Source of the DNA: Phycisphaerae bacterium
GTDB taxonomy: Bacteria; Planctomycetota; Phycisphaerae; Phycisphaerales; UBA1924
Direction: 5' to 3'
Length of the DNA: 64,000 bases
NCBI GenBank assembly: GCA_014192545.1
Contig: BJHL01000008.1
Location: 1 to 64,000 of the forward strand
The position numbers and the translations under genes are program-made. Every line of letters begins with the position of its first letter. Position 1 is the stretch's first letter. Shown here piece by piece: positions 1-7,068 of the stretch. Below the pieces are notes generated by a model. That model did no database searches and was not told the DNA's origin. It saw only the letters and a program-made list of their open reading frames with translations.

Positions 1-1
1 T

Positions 2-73
2 GCGGGCGTAGTTCAGTGGTAGAACGCTAGCTTCCCAAGCTGGATGTCGCCAGTTCGAGTCTGGTCGCCCGCT
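2..73 (+). tRNA. tRNA-Gly (anticodon CCC)
   Basis: The 72-nt sequence folds as a full cloverleaf. The acceptor GCGGGCG pairs with CGCCCGC, the D stem GTTC pairs with GAAC, the anticodon stem CTAGC pairs with GCTGG around the loop TTCCCAA, and the T arm carries TTCGAGT. The central loop triplet is CCC, which reads GGG (Gly). The discriminator base is T, as is usual for bacterial tRNA-Gly. The 3' CCA is not encoded. Confidence 0.95.
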
Positions 74-710
74 CTTTCACTTTTGCAAAAGGCATCGCGC
101 TCGCTTTGTGGCGAGTGCTTGTCGTTTTGGGATGGGGCTTTCAGTCCGGGCGTGGCGATGATCCTCGGGGGTTGCGCGCAACCTTGGCCGTGGTGTGGCT
201 CATGCTCGGATTGGCGGGCTGGGGCTTGTTTCGCTTGCGCGAAACATCGCGGCGTGATCCGCGAGGGGTTTTGGAGTGCGCGTTTTTGCTTGCAATCCTG
301 CCGCCCCGGAGGGGCGGCCCACCTTTGGCCTCAGACCGTGGCGCGTTGTGCTTGAGCGTTTCGCGTTGTGCTCGCGGGATCATCGGGCTGCTCTTCATTT
401 GCAACTTCGCTTTTTCGTTAGCACGCACGACTTCCGGAAATCACTCCTTGGCCTTTCGTTCACCCGAGGTTGCTGATTGCGATGTCGAGCTGTTGCCACA
501 CGCGCGAGCGCGGACGCGGAACGCCTGAGGGACTCGGCGACCATGGGTAGTTTCGCACGGGAAAAGCAGTTGTAAAGGGGAAAGTTTGTTGTGACCGGGA
601 GATTGCGCGCGCGGGGGGTAGATGGGGGTGAGATTTTTTGACAAACGTGGTAGATAGGGGGAAGGCATCAAGGCATAGGGCATCAAGGCATCGAGGGATT
701 GAGGGGAATG
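74..710. other. Intergenic stretch without a convincing gene
   Basis: Several overlapping reading frames are open here, but none has a ribosome binding site, plausible composition or recognisable motif. Near 301-317 there is a 7-bp GC palindrome (CCGCCCC, GGA, GGGGCGG). At 661-698 there are loose repeats built on GGCATCAA/GGCATAGG. Nothing else is seen. Confidence 0.6.
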
Positions 711-737
711 AAAAACGCCCGCGTGGGCGCGGGCGTT
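711..737 (-). terminator. Rho-independent terminator of the 758-1303 gene
   Basis: On the minus strand a 9-bp GC-rich stem (ACGCCCGCG with its complement, loop of 4) is followed directly by a run of T. It lies about 20 nt after the stop codon of the minus-strand secreted-protein gene. Confidence 0.85.
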
Positions 738-757
738 GGTGAGTGTTATAGATCGAG

Positions 758-1303
758 TTAGGGAAGTGGGGTGAGGGTGAAGGGGATGCTGCGGATGGTG
801 ACGGTGGCGGGGTTACCGCGGCGTTGGGGGATGGTGAGTTGGCCGGTGAGTTGGACGTCGTTGGCCCAGGAGTTGTTGCCTGTGCCGAACCAGATGGCGT
901 CGCGCGTGCGGGCGAAGGTGTTTTGCGGGATGAGTTCGATGGTGGTGGGTTGTTGGTCTTGCAGAATGCGCAGCTGTGGTTGGAGGACGGTGTTGTAGAT
1001 GCGGCCATCGGCGCGGCGGAGGGTGAGTTGGACGGTGGTGGCGACGTTCGCGCTGCCGTCGGGATTGGGTTGGCCGCCGATGGTGCGGGTGACGGTGCAG
1101 ACGACGCGGTAACGGACGCCGTCGACGACGATGATGGGATCGACGGGGATGGGTGCGGGGCGAGGCTTGACTTGGTGGCCGTTGCAGTTGCTTTGGGGAC
1201 GGGTGCCGATGGAGACGCGGATCATGCCGGAGGCAGAGGCGGCGACGGCGCCGAGAGCGAGCAAGAGGGCAGCAGCGTGGAGGGCGGAAGAACGAGGACG
1301 CAT
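758..1303 (-). CDS. Secreted protein of unknown function (181 aa)
   Basis: I do not recognise a family. The N-terminus is a clear signal peptide: MRPRSS, then an Ala/Leu-rich hydrophobic core, then ASASG as a likely cleavage region. The mature part is mostly beta-like, with alternating T/V/I and Q/R, few cysteines and no PEP-CTERM-like tail, so it is probably a soluble exported protein. The start is chosen at 1303 because AAAGGAG lies 8 nt upstream and the signal peptide begins exactly there; the longer open frame upstream lacks both. It is monocistronic, with its own terminator at 711-737, and is divergent from mdh. Confidence 0.8.
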   Translation of the reverse strand: MRPRSSALHAAALLLALGAVAASASGMIRVSIGTRPQSNCNGHQVKPRPAPIPVDPIIVVDGVRYRVVCTVTRTIGGQPNPDGSANVATTVQLTLRRADGRIYNTVLQPQLRILQDQQPTTIELIPQNTFARTRDAIWFGTGNNSWANDVQLTGQLTIPQRRGNPATVTIRSIPFTLTPLP

Positions 1304-1679
1304 ACGAAAGCTCCTTTTGAAACCTACCCGGAGAGACTCCGCGAAGTGAGGCGTGACGCGGGGAGCGCGACGGCTCGGGTTAGTGGTTGGATTACGCGGG
1401 GATCGCGTGGGGTGCCGGGCGTTTGGGGCGGCGGGGCGACGCGGGGCGCGTCGGGTGAGCGTTAGCTCGGTTGGACAAACGTACCACAATTTCGGACAAA
1501 ACGCAAGGGGGAGCGTGGGCAAAGTTGAAAGATTGCACTTTGGGGGCTGGGGTTGCTACTCTCGCGCGAAGCGGGCCGGGTCTCGCGCGAAGCGGGCGCG
1601 GCATGCGTTCGTATTTCGATTGAATGTTTGAGCACTCATCTTTCATGAGCCAGATCGGCTTTCTTAGGAGTCAGAATTC
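1304..1679. other. Divergent intergenic region with a 17-nt direct repeat
   Basis: This spacer separates the secreted-protein gene (minus) from mdh (plus), so it must hold both promoters. I could not pick a clear -35/-10 pair. A 17-nt direct repeat starting TCTCGCGCGAAG occurs at 1560-1576 and 1581-1597, 21 nt apart. Confidence 0.5.
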
Positions 1680-2663
1680 ATGATGCGTCGAGCGAAGATC
1701 AGCGTGATTGGTGCGGGGAACATCGGCGGCGAGTGCGCTCGCAGCATCGCGATGAAGGAACTGGGCGATGTGGTCCTGGTGGATATTGCCATCAAGGACA
1801 AGCCTGAGTTGCACATGCCCAAGGGCAAGGCGCTGGACTTGTCGTGTTGTGGTCCGGTCGAGAAGTTTGATGCGAAGATCGTGGGGACGTTTGATTACGC
1901 CGACACGGCCAACAGCGATGTGGTGGTGATTACGGCGGGTTTGCCTCGCAAGCCTGGCATGAGCCGAGATGACTTGGTGCAGATCAATGCGGGCATCGTG
2001 AAGGGCGTTGCGGAGCAAGTTGCGAAGAGCAGCCCGAATGCGATCATCATTGTGGTGAGCAACCCGCTGGATGCGATGGTGTATGTGGCGTGGAAGGCGA
2101 GCGGGTTCCCGGCGCATCGCGTGATGGGGCAGGCGGGTGCGCTGGATGTGGCGCGGTATAAAACGTTCCTGGCTTGGGAGCTGGGCGTGAGTGTGGAAGA
2201 CGTGCAAGGCATGTTGCTTGGTGGGCACGGAGATGACATGGTGCCGCTGCCGAATCGGACGAGCGTGAATGGCATTCCGGTGAAGGAACTGCTGAGCGCG
2301 GAGAAGATCAACGCGTGCGTGGAGCGAGCGAAGGCGGGCGGGGGCGAAGTGGTGAAGTTGATGGGGACGAGTGCGTGGTACGCGCCGAGTGCCGGCACGG
2401 TGGAGATGGTGGAAGCGATTGTGCGCGACAAGAAGCGCGTGATTGCGTGCGCGGCGTATTGCGAGGACGAGTACGGCGTGGCTCCGGGCGCGAAGGGCAA
2501 GGGATATTTTGTGGGCGTGCCTTGCGTGCTGGGCAGCAAGGGCGTGGAAAGGATCATCGGGTTCAAGCTCGATGGTGAAGAGCAGAAGTACATGGATATT
2601 TCGATCAGCCATGTGAAGGAGCTGGTGGGCGTGACGACGAAGTTGTATCCGGAGTTGGGGTGA
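1680..2663 (+). CDS. mdh: Malate dehydrogenase
   Basis: NAD-dependent oxidation of malate to oxaloacetate in the TCA cycle; cytoplasmic. The 327-aa length and sequence fit the LDH-like MDH group. The Rossmann motif GAGNIGG is at residues 11-17, with the NAD-selecting Asp at D35. Substrate arginines R90 and R96 sit in LPRKPGMSRDD, the SNPLD loop has N128, LDVAR has D156 and R159, and the catalytic His is H183 in GGHGDDMVP. AGGAG 9 nt upstream supports the first of two adjacent ATG codons. A strong terminator at 2716-2749 suggests a single-gene transcript. Confidence 0.97.
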   Translation: MMRRAKISVIGAGNIGGECARSIAMKELGDVVLVDIAIKDKPELHMPKGKALDLSCCGPVEKFDAKIVGTFDYADTANSDVVVITAGLPRKPGMSRDDLVQINAGIVKGVAEQVAKSSPNAIIIVVSNPLDAMVYVAWKASGFPAHRVMGQAGALDVARYKTFLAWELGVSVEDVQGMLLGGHGDDMVPLPNRTSVNGIPVKELLSAEKINACVERAKAGGGEVVKLMGTSAWYAPSAGTVEMVEAIVRDKKRVIACAAYCEDEYGVAPGAKGKGYFVGVPCVLGSKGVERIIGFKLDGEEQKYMDISISHVKELVGVTTKLYPELG

Positions 2664-2715
2664 AGAGAAGGCACGAGGGACTGGGGATTGGGCATTGGGG
2701 TAAATGCAAATGAAG

Positions 2716-2749
2716 AACGGGCCTGAGTGATGTACTCAGGCCCGTTTTT
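2716..2749 (+). terminator. Rho-independent terminator of mdh
   Basis: A perfect 13-bp stem (AACGGGCCTGAGT and its complement, loop GATGT) runs into five T. It lies about 50 nt after the mdh stop. Confidence 0.93.
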
Positions 2750-2925
2750 CGATTGTGGATGATGTGTTGGATTCGTTGTTGGTGGGGGTGGGGACTTGGG
2801 GCTTCACTGCGCTCAGTGAGCCATCGTCAACGCAGGCGGTGTCGCGGATGAAGAGTTGCCACGTGCCGTTGGCGAGGGCTGCGACCAATGCGCTGGTGGA
2901 GGTTGGGGGCGCGCGGGGCGGCTGG

Positions 2926-2960
2926 ATCCGGACCTTCGCGGAGGCTCAGGTCCGGCGTCG
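2926..2960 (-). repeat. 35-nt palindromic 3' element, copy 1 (after rpe)
   Basis: In mRNA sense (minus strand) the arms are CCGGACCT and AGGTCCGG around a loop GAGCCTCCGCGA, preceded by CGACG. It begins 11 nt after the rpe stop codon. Three related copies occur at 16112-16146, 31493-31527 and 39630-39664 in the same orientation relative to their genes. Confidence 0.85.
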
Positions 2961-2971
2961 TGGGGCGTGGG

Positions 2972-3754
2972 CTAGGCGTTGCGCATTTGGTGGACGACTT
3001 GGGCGCGGGTGGGGCCTTCGCGGGGCTTCGCGAAGTAGGCGTTGCCGGCGACCATGACGTTGCAGCCGGCGGCGATGGCTTGTTGCGCGGTGGCAGGTGA
3101 GAGGCCGCCGTCCATTTCGATGTGTTTGGTGGCGCGGGTGTTGGCGGCGAGCATGGCGGTGTGGATGGACTTGACGCTGTCGAGGACGTGCGGCAGAAAG
3201 GCTTGGCCTGATGCGCCGGGGTTGACGCTCATGACGAGCGCGAGGTCGGGTGAGAGATTGGGGTCGGCGATGAAAGGCAGAATGACAGAGGCTGGTGTGG
3301 GCGGGTTGATGGCGATGCCGGCGAGCATGCCGAGGGATTTGATGGTGGCGATGAGTTCGCGTGTGCGCGTGAGGCCGGGCGCGGCGGCGGTGGTCCACAC
3401 GTAACCGTTGGAGGAGCCGTTGGTGGCATTCACGAGCGGCATGCGCACGGCATCGGGGCAGAGAGCTTCGGCGTGGAAGGTGAAGACGTTCGCGCCGGCT
3501 TTCGCGAAAGCGTGGACATACGCGGCGGGGTCGGCGACCATCAGGTGGACATCGAGGAACGCGTTGGGCAAGGCAGCGCGGAGGCAGCGGACCATGTCGG
3601 GGCCCATCGTGAGATTGGGAACGAAGTGGCCATCCATGACGTCCACGTGCAGCCAGTCGGCCCCGCCGCCTTGGGGCGAGAGTGCGTGGGCACAGTCGGC
3701 GGCCATGTGGGCAAAGTCGGCGGAGAGGATGGAGGGGGCGATGAGAGCGGGCAT
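2972..3754 (-). CDS. rpe: Ribulose-phosphate 3-epimerase
   Basis: Interconverts ribulose-5-phosphate and xylulose-5-phosphate in the pentose phosphate pathway. The 260-aa protein is a TIM barrel with the family landmarks in order: IAPSILSADFAHM at the start, LHVDVMDGHFVPNLTMG, LDVHLMV, TFHAE, AINPPTP, MSVNPGASGQ and EMDGG, with a phosphate-binding end in VAGNAYF. It is slightly longer than the usual 220-230 aa because of an insert near VNATNGSSNGYVWT. The start at 3754 is where family similarity begins; the upstream part of the frame is Pro/Ser-rich and lacks a ribosome binding site. A palindromic repeat follows the stop. Confidence 0.93.
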   Translation of the reverse strand: MPALIAPSILSADFAHMAADCAHALSPQGGGADWLHVDVMDGHFVPNLTMGPDMVRCLRAALPNAFLDVHLMVADPAAYVHAFAKAGANVFTFHAEALCPDAVRMPLVNATNGSSNGYVWTTAAAPGLTRTRELIATIKSLGMLAGIAINPPTPASVILPFIADPNLSPDLALVMSVNPGASGQAFLPHVLDSVKSIHTAMLAANTRATKHIEMDGGLSPATAQQAIAAGCNVMVAGNAYFAKPREGPTRAQVVHQMRNA

Positions 3755-4074
3755 GGGCGGAAGGTAGGATTCTGGCTGCGGCGGGGAGCGTGGGGGAGGA
3801 GAAAGGCAATTGAACACAGAGGGCACAGGGGGCACTGAGAGGGAGACGGAGAAGGGCGTGGTGGGGTTTGTGAATGGGTGGTGTGGTGTTGTGCTTGGGT
3901 CGCGCGGCGTGGTCTTTTGGTGGTGTGGTGTTTCTCACGCCGCCTTCGTTTTTCTACACCTCGCTCCTGCCGCCTGCGGCGACAGATCGCACGTTGGCGT
4001 GGTTGGTCGCTACTGAGCGATGCGTCTGCGTCGCGTACGATTGCCTCGCTGTCGCGTCCGCCGCTGCGTGCGTG

Positions 4075-4866
4075 ATGGGTTTGGCCCGCAGGTTTTCCAT
4101 TCGCCGGGTGGTGGTGAGCGTTGCAATTGGCGTGGTGGTGGCGACGTTGGCGGATGTGGGGGTGCGGATGAGCATGCACTTTTTCGGGTGGCCGTCGCAA
4201 CACGCAGATGTCCCGGTCGCAAACTGGGAAGAAGTGAAAGTGGACGTACCGGATGGATGGATCGACATGCATGTCGTTCCCTCGCTGCTGATTGATCGCG
4301 CGGTTTGCACGTGGGCACCCGGTCTCAGGATGACTTCAGATGCCATGCCGAAATCTGCCTCGCCCCCGGCGTGGCTTCATGACTTCGCGAGGCCGTATCG
4401 CTCGCGCACCGTGTTTTCGCTGGCGTACGTGTACACATTTGGCTGGCCGCTGCGTTCTTCGGTGAGTGAACAGACGCTGACGCCATCGGTCTGGAACCCA
4501 AAAGACGTCGTGAAGTGGTATCGCGGCGACATGTGGTTTCAGAGTACAGACGCTGGCGACGACACATTCCACCGCATCCGCGTGCTGCCTGCGTTGTTCA
4601 ATGTTGGGTGCTTCACGGTTGCGGCGTGGGTCGTGCTCGCGGGCTTGGCCGCCGCAGCTCGGGCGCGGCGATGCTCGCGGGGCGGGTGTGCGGTGTGTGG
4701 GTATGCGATTGGGAAGCTGGCGGTGTGTCCTGAGTGCGGGACCGCTGGGCGGGCGACGACGGCTGGCAGCACGGTGGCACGGCGTGTGGCACCACCTGAT
4801 CATGTCGCCATCATGCAGTCCATTGCACAATTTCTCGTTGCATGGCACATGCACGTGCGCTGCTGA
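4075..4866 (+). CDS. Membrane protein with C-terminal zinc ribbon
   Basis: Unknown function. The architecture is an N-terminal TM helix (about residues 11-30, VVVSVAIGVVVATLADVG), a roughly 150-residue external or cytosolic part, a second TM helix (VAAWVVLAGLAAAARA), then a four-cysteine zinc ribbon CAVCGYAI...CPECG. The same plan is seen at 12206-12994. The start is set at the ATG just before the first TM helix; the open frame extends 200 nt further upstream but that part looks non-coding, so the start is tentative. The tail after the ribbon is unusually long and may run past the original stop. Confidence 0.65.
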   Translation: MGLARRFSIRRVVVSVAIGVVVATLADVGVRMSMHFFGWPSQHADVPVANWEEVKVDVPDGWIDMHVVPSLLIDRAVCTWAPGLRMTSDAMPKSASPPAWLHDFARPYRSRTVFSLAYVYTFGWPLRSSVSEQTLTPSVWNPKDVVKWYRGDMWFQSTDAGDDTFHRIRVLPALFNVGCFTVAAWVVLAGLAAAARARRCSRGGCAVCGYAIGKLAVCPECGTAGRATTAGSTVARRVAPPDHVAIMQSIAQFLVAWHMHVRC

Positions 4867-4904
4867 TATCAGAAGCGCGACCCCATCATTTCCCCGTCTC
4901 GAAA

Positions 4905-4978
4905 CGTCCCAGGTGGGATTCGAACCCACGACCTGCCGCTTAGAAGGCGGCTGCTCTATCCAACTGAGCTACCAGGAC
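4905..4978 (-). tRNA. tRNA-Arg (anticodon TCT)
   Basis: The minus strand gives a 74-nt cloverleaf. The acceptor GTCCTGG pairs with CTGGGAC, the D arm is GCTC..GAGC, the anticodon stem GCCGC pairs with GCGGC around CTTCTAA, and the T arm is GTGGG-TTCGAAT-CCCAC. Anticodon TCT reads AGA/AGG. The discriminator is G and CCA is not encoded. Confidence 0.95.
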
Positions 4979-5046
4979 CCAGCAACGGTGGGCCATCCCT
5001 CCCGGGCGGCCGCATGGCAACATCGTACGCCCGACCCTTACCCAAT

Positions 5047-5102
5047 CATCCACTCACCTCCTCACCCACTCACCCCTTCACCCCTTCACCCGCTCCCCTC
5101 CT
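5047..5102. repeat. Degenerate octamer array (CACCCACT-type)
   Basis: About seven 8-nt units vary on CACCCACT (for example CATCCACT, CACCCCTT, CACCCGCT). The array ends 14 nt before a perfect TATAAT upstream of hpd. A second array of the same unit is at 63229-63300. Confidence 0.75.
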
Positions 5103-5115
5103 CGCACATTTCCCC

Positions 5116-5121
5116 TATAAT
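5116..5121 (+). promoter_or_regulatory. Likely -10 element of hpd
   Basis: A perfect TATAAT lies 23 nt before the hpd start codon. No -35 hexamer is visible at the expected distance, because that position falls in the octamer array. Confidence 0.45.
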
Positions 5122-5143
5122 CCGCCAAGTCCCGGAGCCTCTC

Positions 5144-6385
5144 ATGACCACCCTCTCCCCCGCCGCCCACACCAAGCCCTCCTTCGCCAACGACCCCCTT
5201 CACCTGATCGATGTCGATCACGTGCAGTTCTACGTCGGCAACGCCAAGCAGGCCGCGTTCTTCTACGCCCACTGCTTTGGCTTCCAGATCGAGCAAGTCT
5301 CCGACTTGACCAGCGGCTCGCGCGATGCCTCGCACTATCTCCTCACGCAAGGCAACATCCGCTTCATCCTCACCAGCCCGCTTTCGCCAACCCATCACGC
5401 CGCCATGGAAGTCGCGATGTACGGCGATGGCGTCAAAGACGTCGCCTTCAACGTGTACGATGCCGAGAAGGCGTGGGAACGCGCCATCTCCAACGGTGCG
5501 CAGCCCGCCTATGAACCGCGCCACTTCAAGGACGAACACGGCACCGTCACCATGGCCGGTATCAAAACCTTCGGCCGCGTCAACCACACGTTCGTCTCCC
5601 GCACCGGCGCGTACGACCTCACTAAAGTTAAACAAGGTGCTGCCTTCATGCCGCGCTTCCGTAAATTCGACACAACCGCGACTTCCGCCGGCGCGGGTGG
5701 CATCAACCCGATCCTGACCATCAACGACTACAACAAGAAGAACCCCTGCGGCCTCAAATACGTCGACCACCTCGTTGGCAACGTCGAACTCGGCAAGATG
5801 AACGACTGGGTCAAGTTCTACGAACAAGTCCTCGAATTCAGCATGTTCATGCACTTTGACGACAAGGACATCGCCACCGACTTCAGCGCGCTCATGTCCA
5901 AAGTCATGAGCTCAGGCCAAGGCCTCATCAAAATCCCCATCAACGAACCTGCCCCCGGCAAACGCAAGAGCCAGGTGCAGGAATACCTCGACTGGCACGC
6001 CAATACGCCAGGCGTGCAGCACCTCGCCCTCCGCACCGACGACGAACTCCACTCCATCGCCGCCCTGCGCAGCCGAGGCGTCGACTTCCTCTCCCTCCCC
6101 GACGCCTATTACGAAAAAGTCTGGGACCGCGTCAACACCATGCTCAAACAGCACGGCCACCAAGCCGTCAAAGAAGATCACGAAGCCATCCGCAAGCTCG
6201 GCATCCTGGTCGACGCCGACGACGAAGGCTACCTGCTGCAGTTGTTTACCAAGCCGCTGCAAGACCGGCCGACGCTGTTCTTTGAGATCATCTGCCGGCG
6301 CGGGGCGCAGAGCTTTGGGAAGGGGAACTTCAAGGCGTTGTTTGAGGCGCTGGAACTCGAACAAGAGCGGCGAGGCAACCTGTAA
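5144..6385 (+). CDS. hpd: 4-hydroxyphenylpyruvate dioxygenase
   Basis: Converts 4-hydroxyphenylpyruvate to homogentisate in tyrosine breakdown, using Fe(II). The 413-aa protein has two vicinal-oxygen-chelate halves. The first begins DVDHVQFYVGNAKQ; the second holds the iron ligands H209 (YVDHLVGNV), H293 (GVQHLAL) and E381 (LFFEIICR). The family signature RRGAQSFGKGNFKALFEALE closes the protein. The start is fixed by GGAG 6 nt upstream; the frame is open further upstream but runs through a tRNA gene and the octamer array. Its stop overlaps the start of the next gene (TAATG), so the three following genes may be translationally coupled. Confidence 0.96.
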   Translation: MTTLSPAAHTKPSFANDPLHLIDVDHVQFYVGNAKQAAFFYAHCFGFQIEQVSDLTSGSRDASHYLLTQGNIRFILTSPLSPTHHAAMEVAMYGDGVKDVAFNVYDAEKAWERAISNGAQPAYEPRHFKDEHGTVTMAGIKTFGRVNHTFVSRTGAYDLTKVKQGAAFMPRFRKFDTTATSAGAGGINPILTINDYNKKNPCGLKYVDHLVGNVELGKMNDWVKFYEQVLEFSMFMHFDDKDIATDFSALMSKVMSSGQGLIKIPINEPAPGKRKSQVQEYLDWHANTPGVQHLALRTDDELHSIAALRSRGVDFLSLPDAYYEKVWDRVNTMLKQHGHQAVKEDHEAIRKLGILVDADDEGYLLQLFTKPLQDRPTLFFEIICRRGAQSFGKGNFKALFEALELEQERRGNL

Positions 6386-6633
6386 TGCCAGTAGTGTTTC
6401 GTGTTGGGAGCCTCGTTTTCTATTTCTATTCCAACGAAGGAAACGAACCGCCACACATTCATGTACGCAAAGGCAAAGGTGAGAATGAGTCGGTCGGAAA
6501 GTGGTGGCTGGCAGACGGTTCGTCTGTATTTGCAGAAGGCTTCACGAACGCAGAGTTACGAACGATTCGATCAACGGTTCTCACACGCCGACAGGAACTC
6601 ATCGATGCCTGGAACACGCACTTTAGCAACTGA
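6385..6633 (+). CDS. DUF4160 family protein
   Basis: An 82-aa protein with the family hallmarks: YFYSNEGNEPPHIHV near the N-terminus, KWWLADG in the middle and the LIDAWNTHF end. The family is commonly paired with DUF2442 genes and has been suggested to belong to toxin-antitoxin-like modules; its activity is not established. The ATG shares one base with the hpd stop codon, and its 3' end overlaps the next gene by 29 nt, so it sits in a tight three-gene unit. Confidence 0.85.
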   Translation: MPVVFRVGSLVFYFYSNEGNEPPHIHVRKGKGENESVGKWWLADGSSVFAEGFTNAELRTIRSTVLTRRQELIDAWNTHFSN

Positions 6634-6961
6634 CGCTTCACCCCGCATCGCCGCCGCCTCCATCCGCTCCGTCAGCGGCACGCGCATGCTCGTCGTCCAA
6701 ATCGCCGACGGCCGCGCTCTCATTCTCCCGCTCTGGCTGTACCCGCTTCTCCACGCCGCCGCGCCGTCCGCCCAGCGCAACCTCCAAATCATCGGTCGCG
6801 GTCGCGGCTTGCACTGGCCAACGCTCGACCTTGATCTCTCCCTCGCCGGCATGCTCGCGGGCACCCCAGACCTCACCAAACTCGCAAAAAGCACCGCTAA
6901 ACGCCTTCATCTCACCGACTACGCGCGCATCGCCGCTCAGCCCCGCCGTAAAGCGAGTTGA
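6605..6961 (+). CDS. DUF2442 family protein
   Basis: A 118-aa protein. The core RMLVVQIADGRALILPLW, then YPLLHAA..AQRNLQIIGRG and the signature LHWPTLDLDLSLAGMLAG are typical of DUF2442, a small domain often encoded beside DUF4160. The start at 6605 is the ATG inside the end of the upstream gene (29-nt overlap in another frame); a shorter start is not visible before the domain. The basic tail (RRKAS) is not part of the domain. Role unknown. Confidence 0.82.
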   Translation: MPGTRTLATDASPRIAAASIRSVSGTRMLVVQIADGRALILPLWLYPLLHAAAPSAQRNLQIIGRGRGLHWPTLDLDLSLAGMLAGTPDLTKLAKSTAKRLHLTDYARIAAQPRRKAS

Positions 6962-7068
6962 TGAGGTGCCTTCACCCATGTAGCTCCACGCACAAACTTC
7001 GCAAAAATTTGACACAACCCCATCATGCGCAGAGGTGCCTCCAGTTAAAGTCTACTAGGAGGTTCGTC

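Noticed and set aside
106..528. A 140-codon frame and several overlapping ones after tRNA-Gly
   Set aside because: No ribosome binding site, mixed Arg/Gly/Leu composition as expected for GC-rich non-coding DNA, and other frames are equally open.
1671..2612. A 313-codon minus-strand frame over mdh
   Set aside because: Antisense to a clear mdh; rich in His and Arg, which is the mirror of the real frame.
2755..3057. Plus-strand frame containing WIRTFAEAQVRRRG
   Set aside because: The peptide is just the translation of the 35-nt palindromic element. The same false peptide appears near the other copies.
4601..5143. Upstream extension of the hpd frame
   Set aside because: It would run through the tRNA-Arg gene and the octamer array; the ribosome binding site and family start are at 5144.
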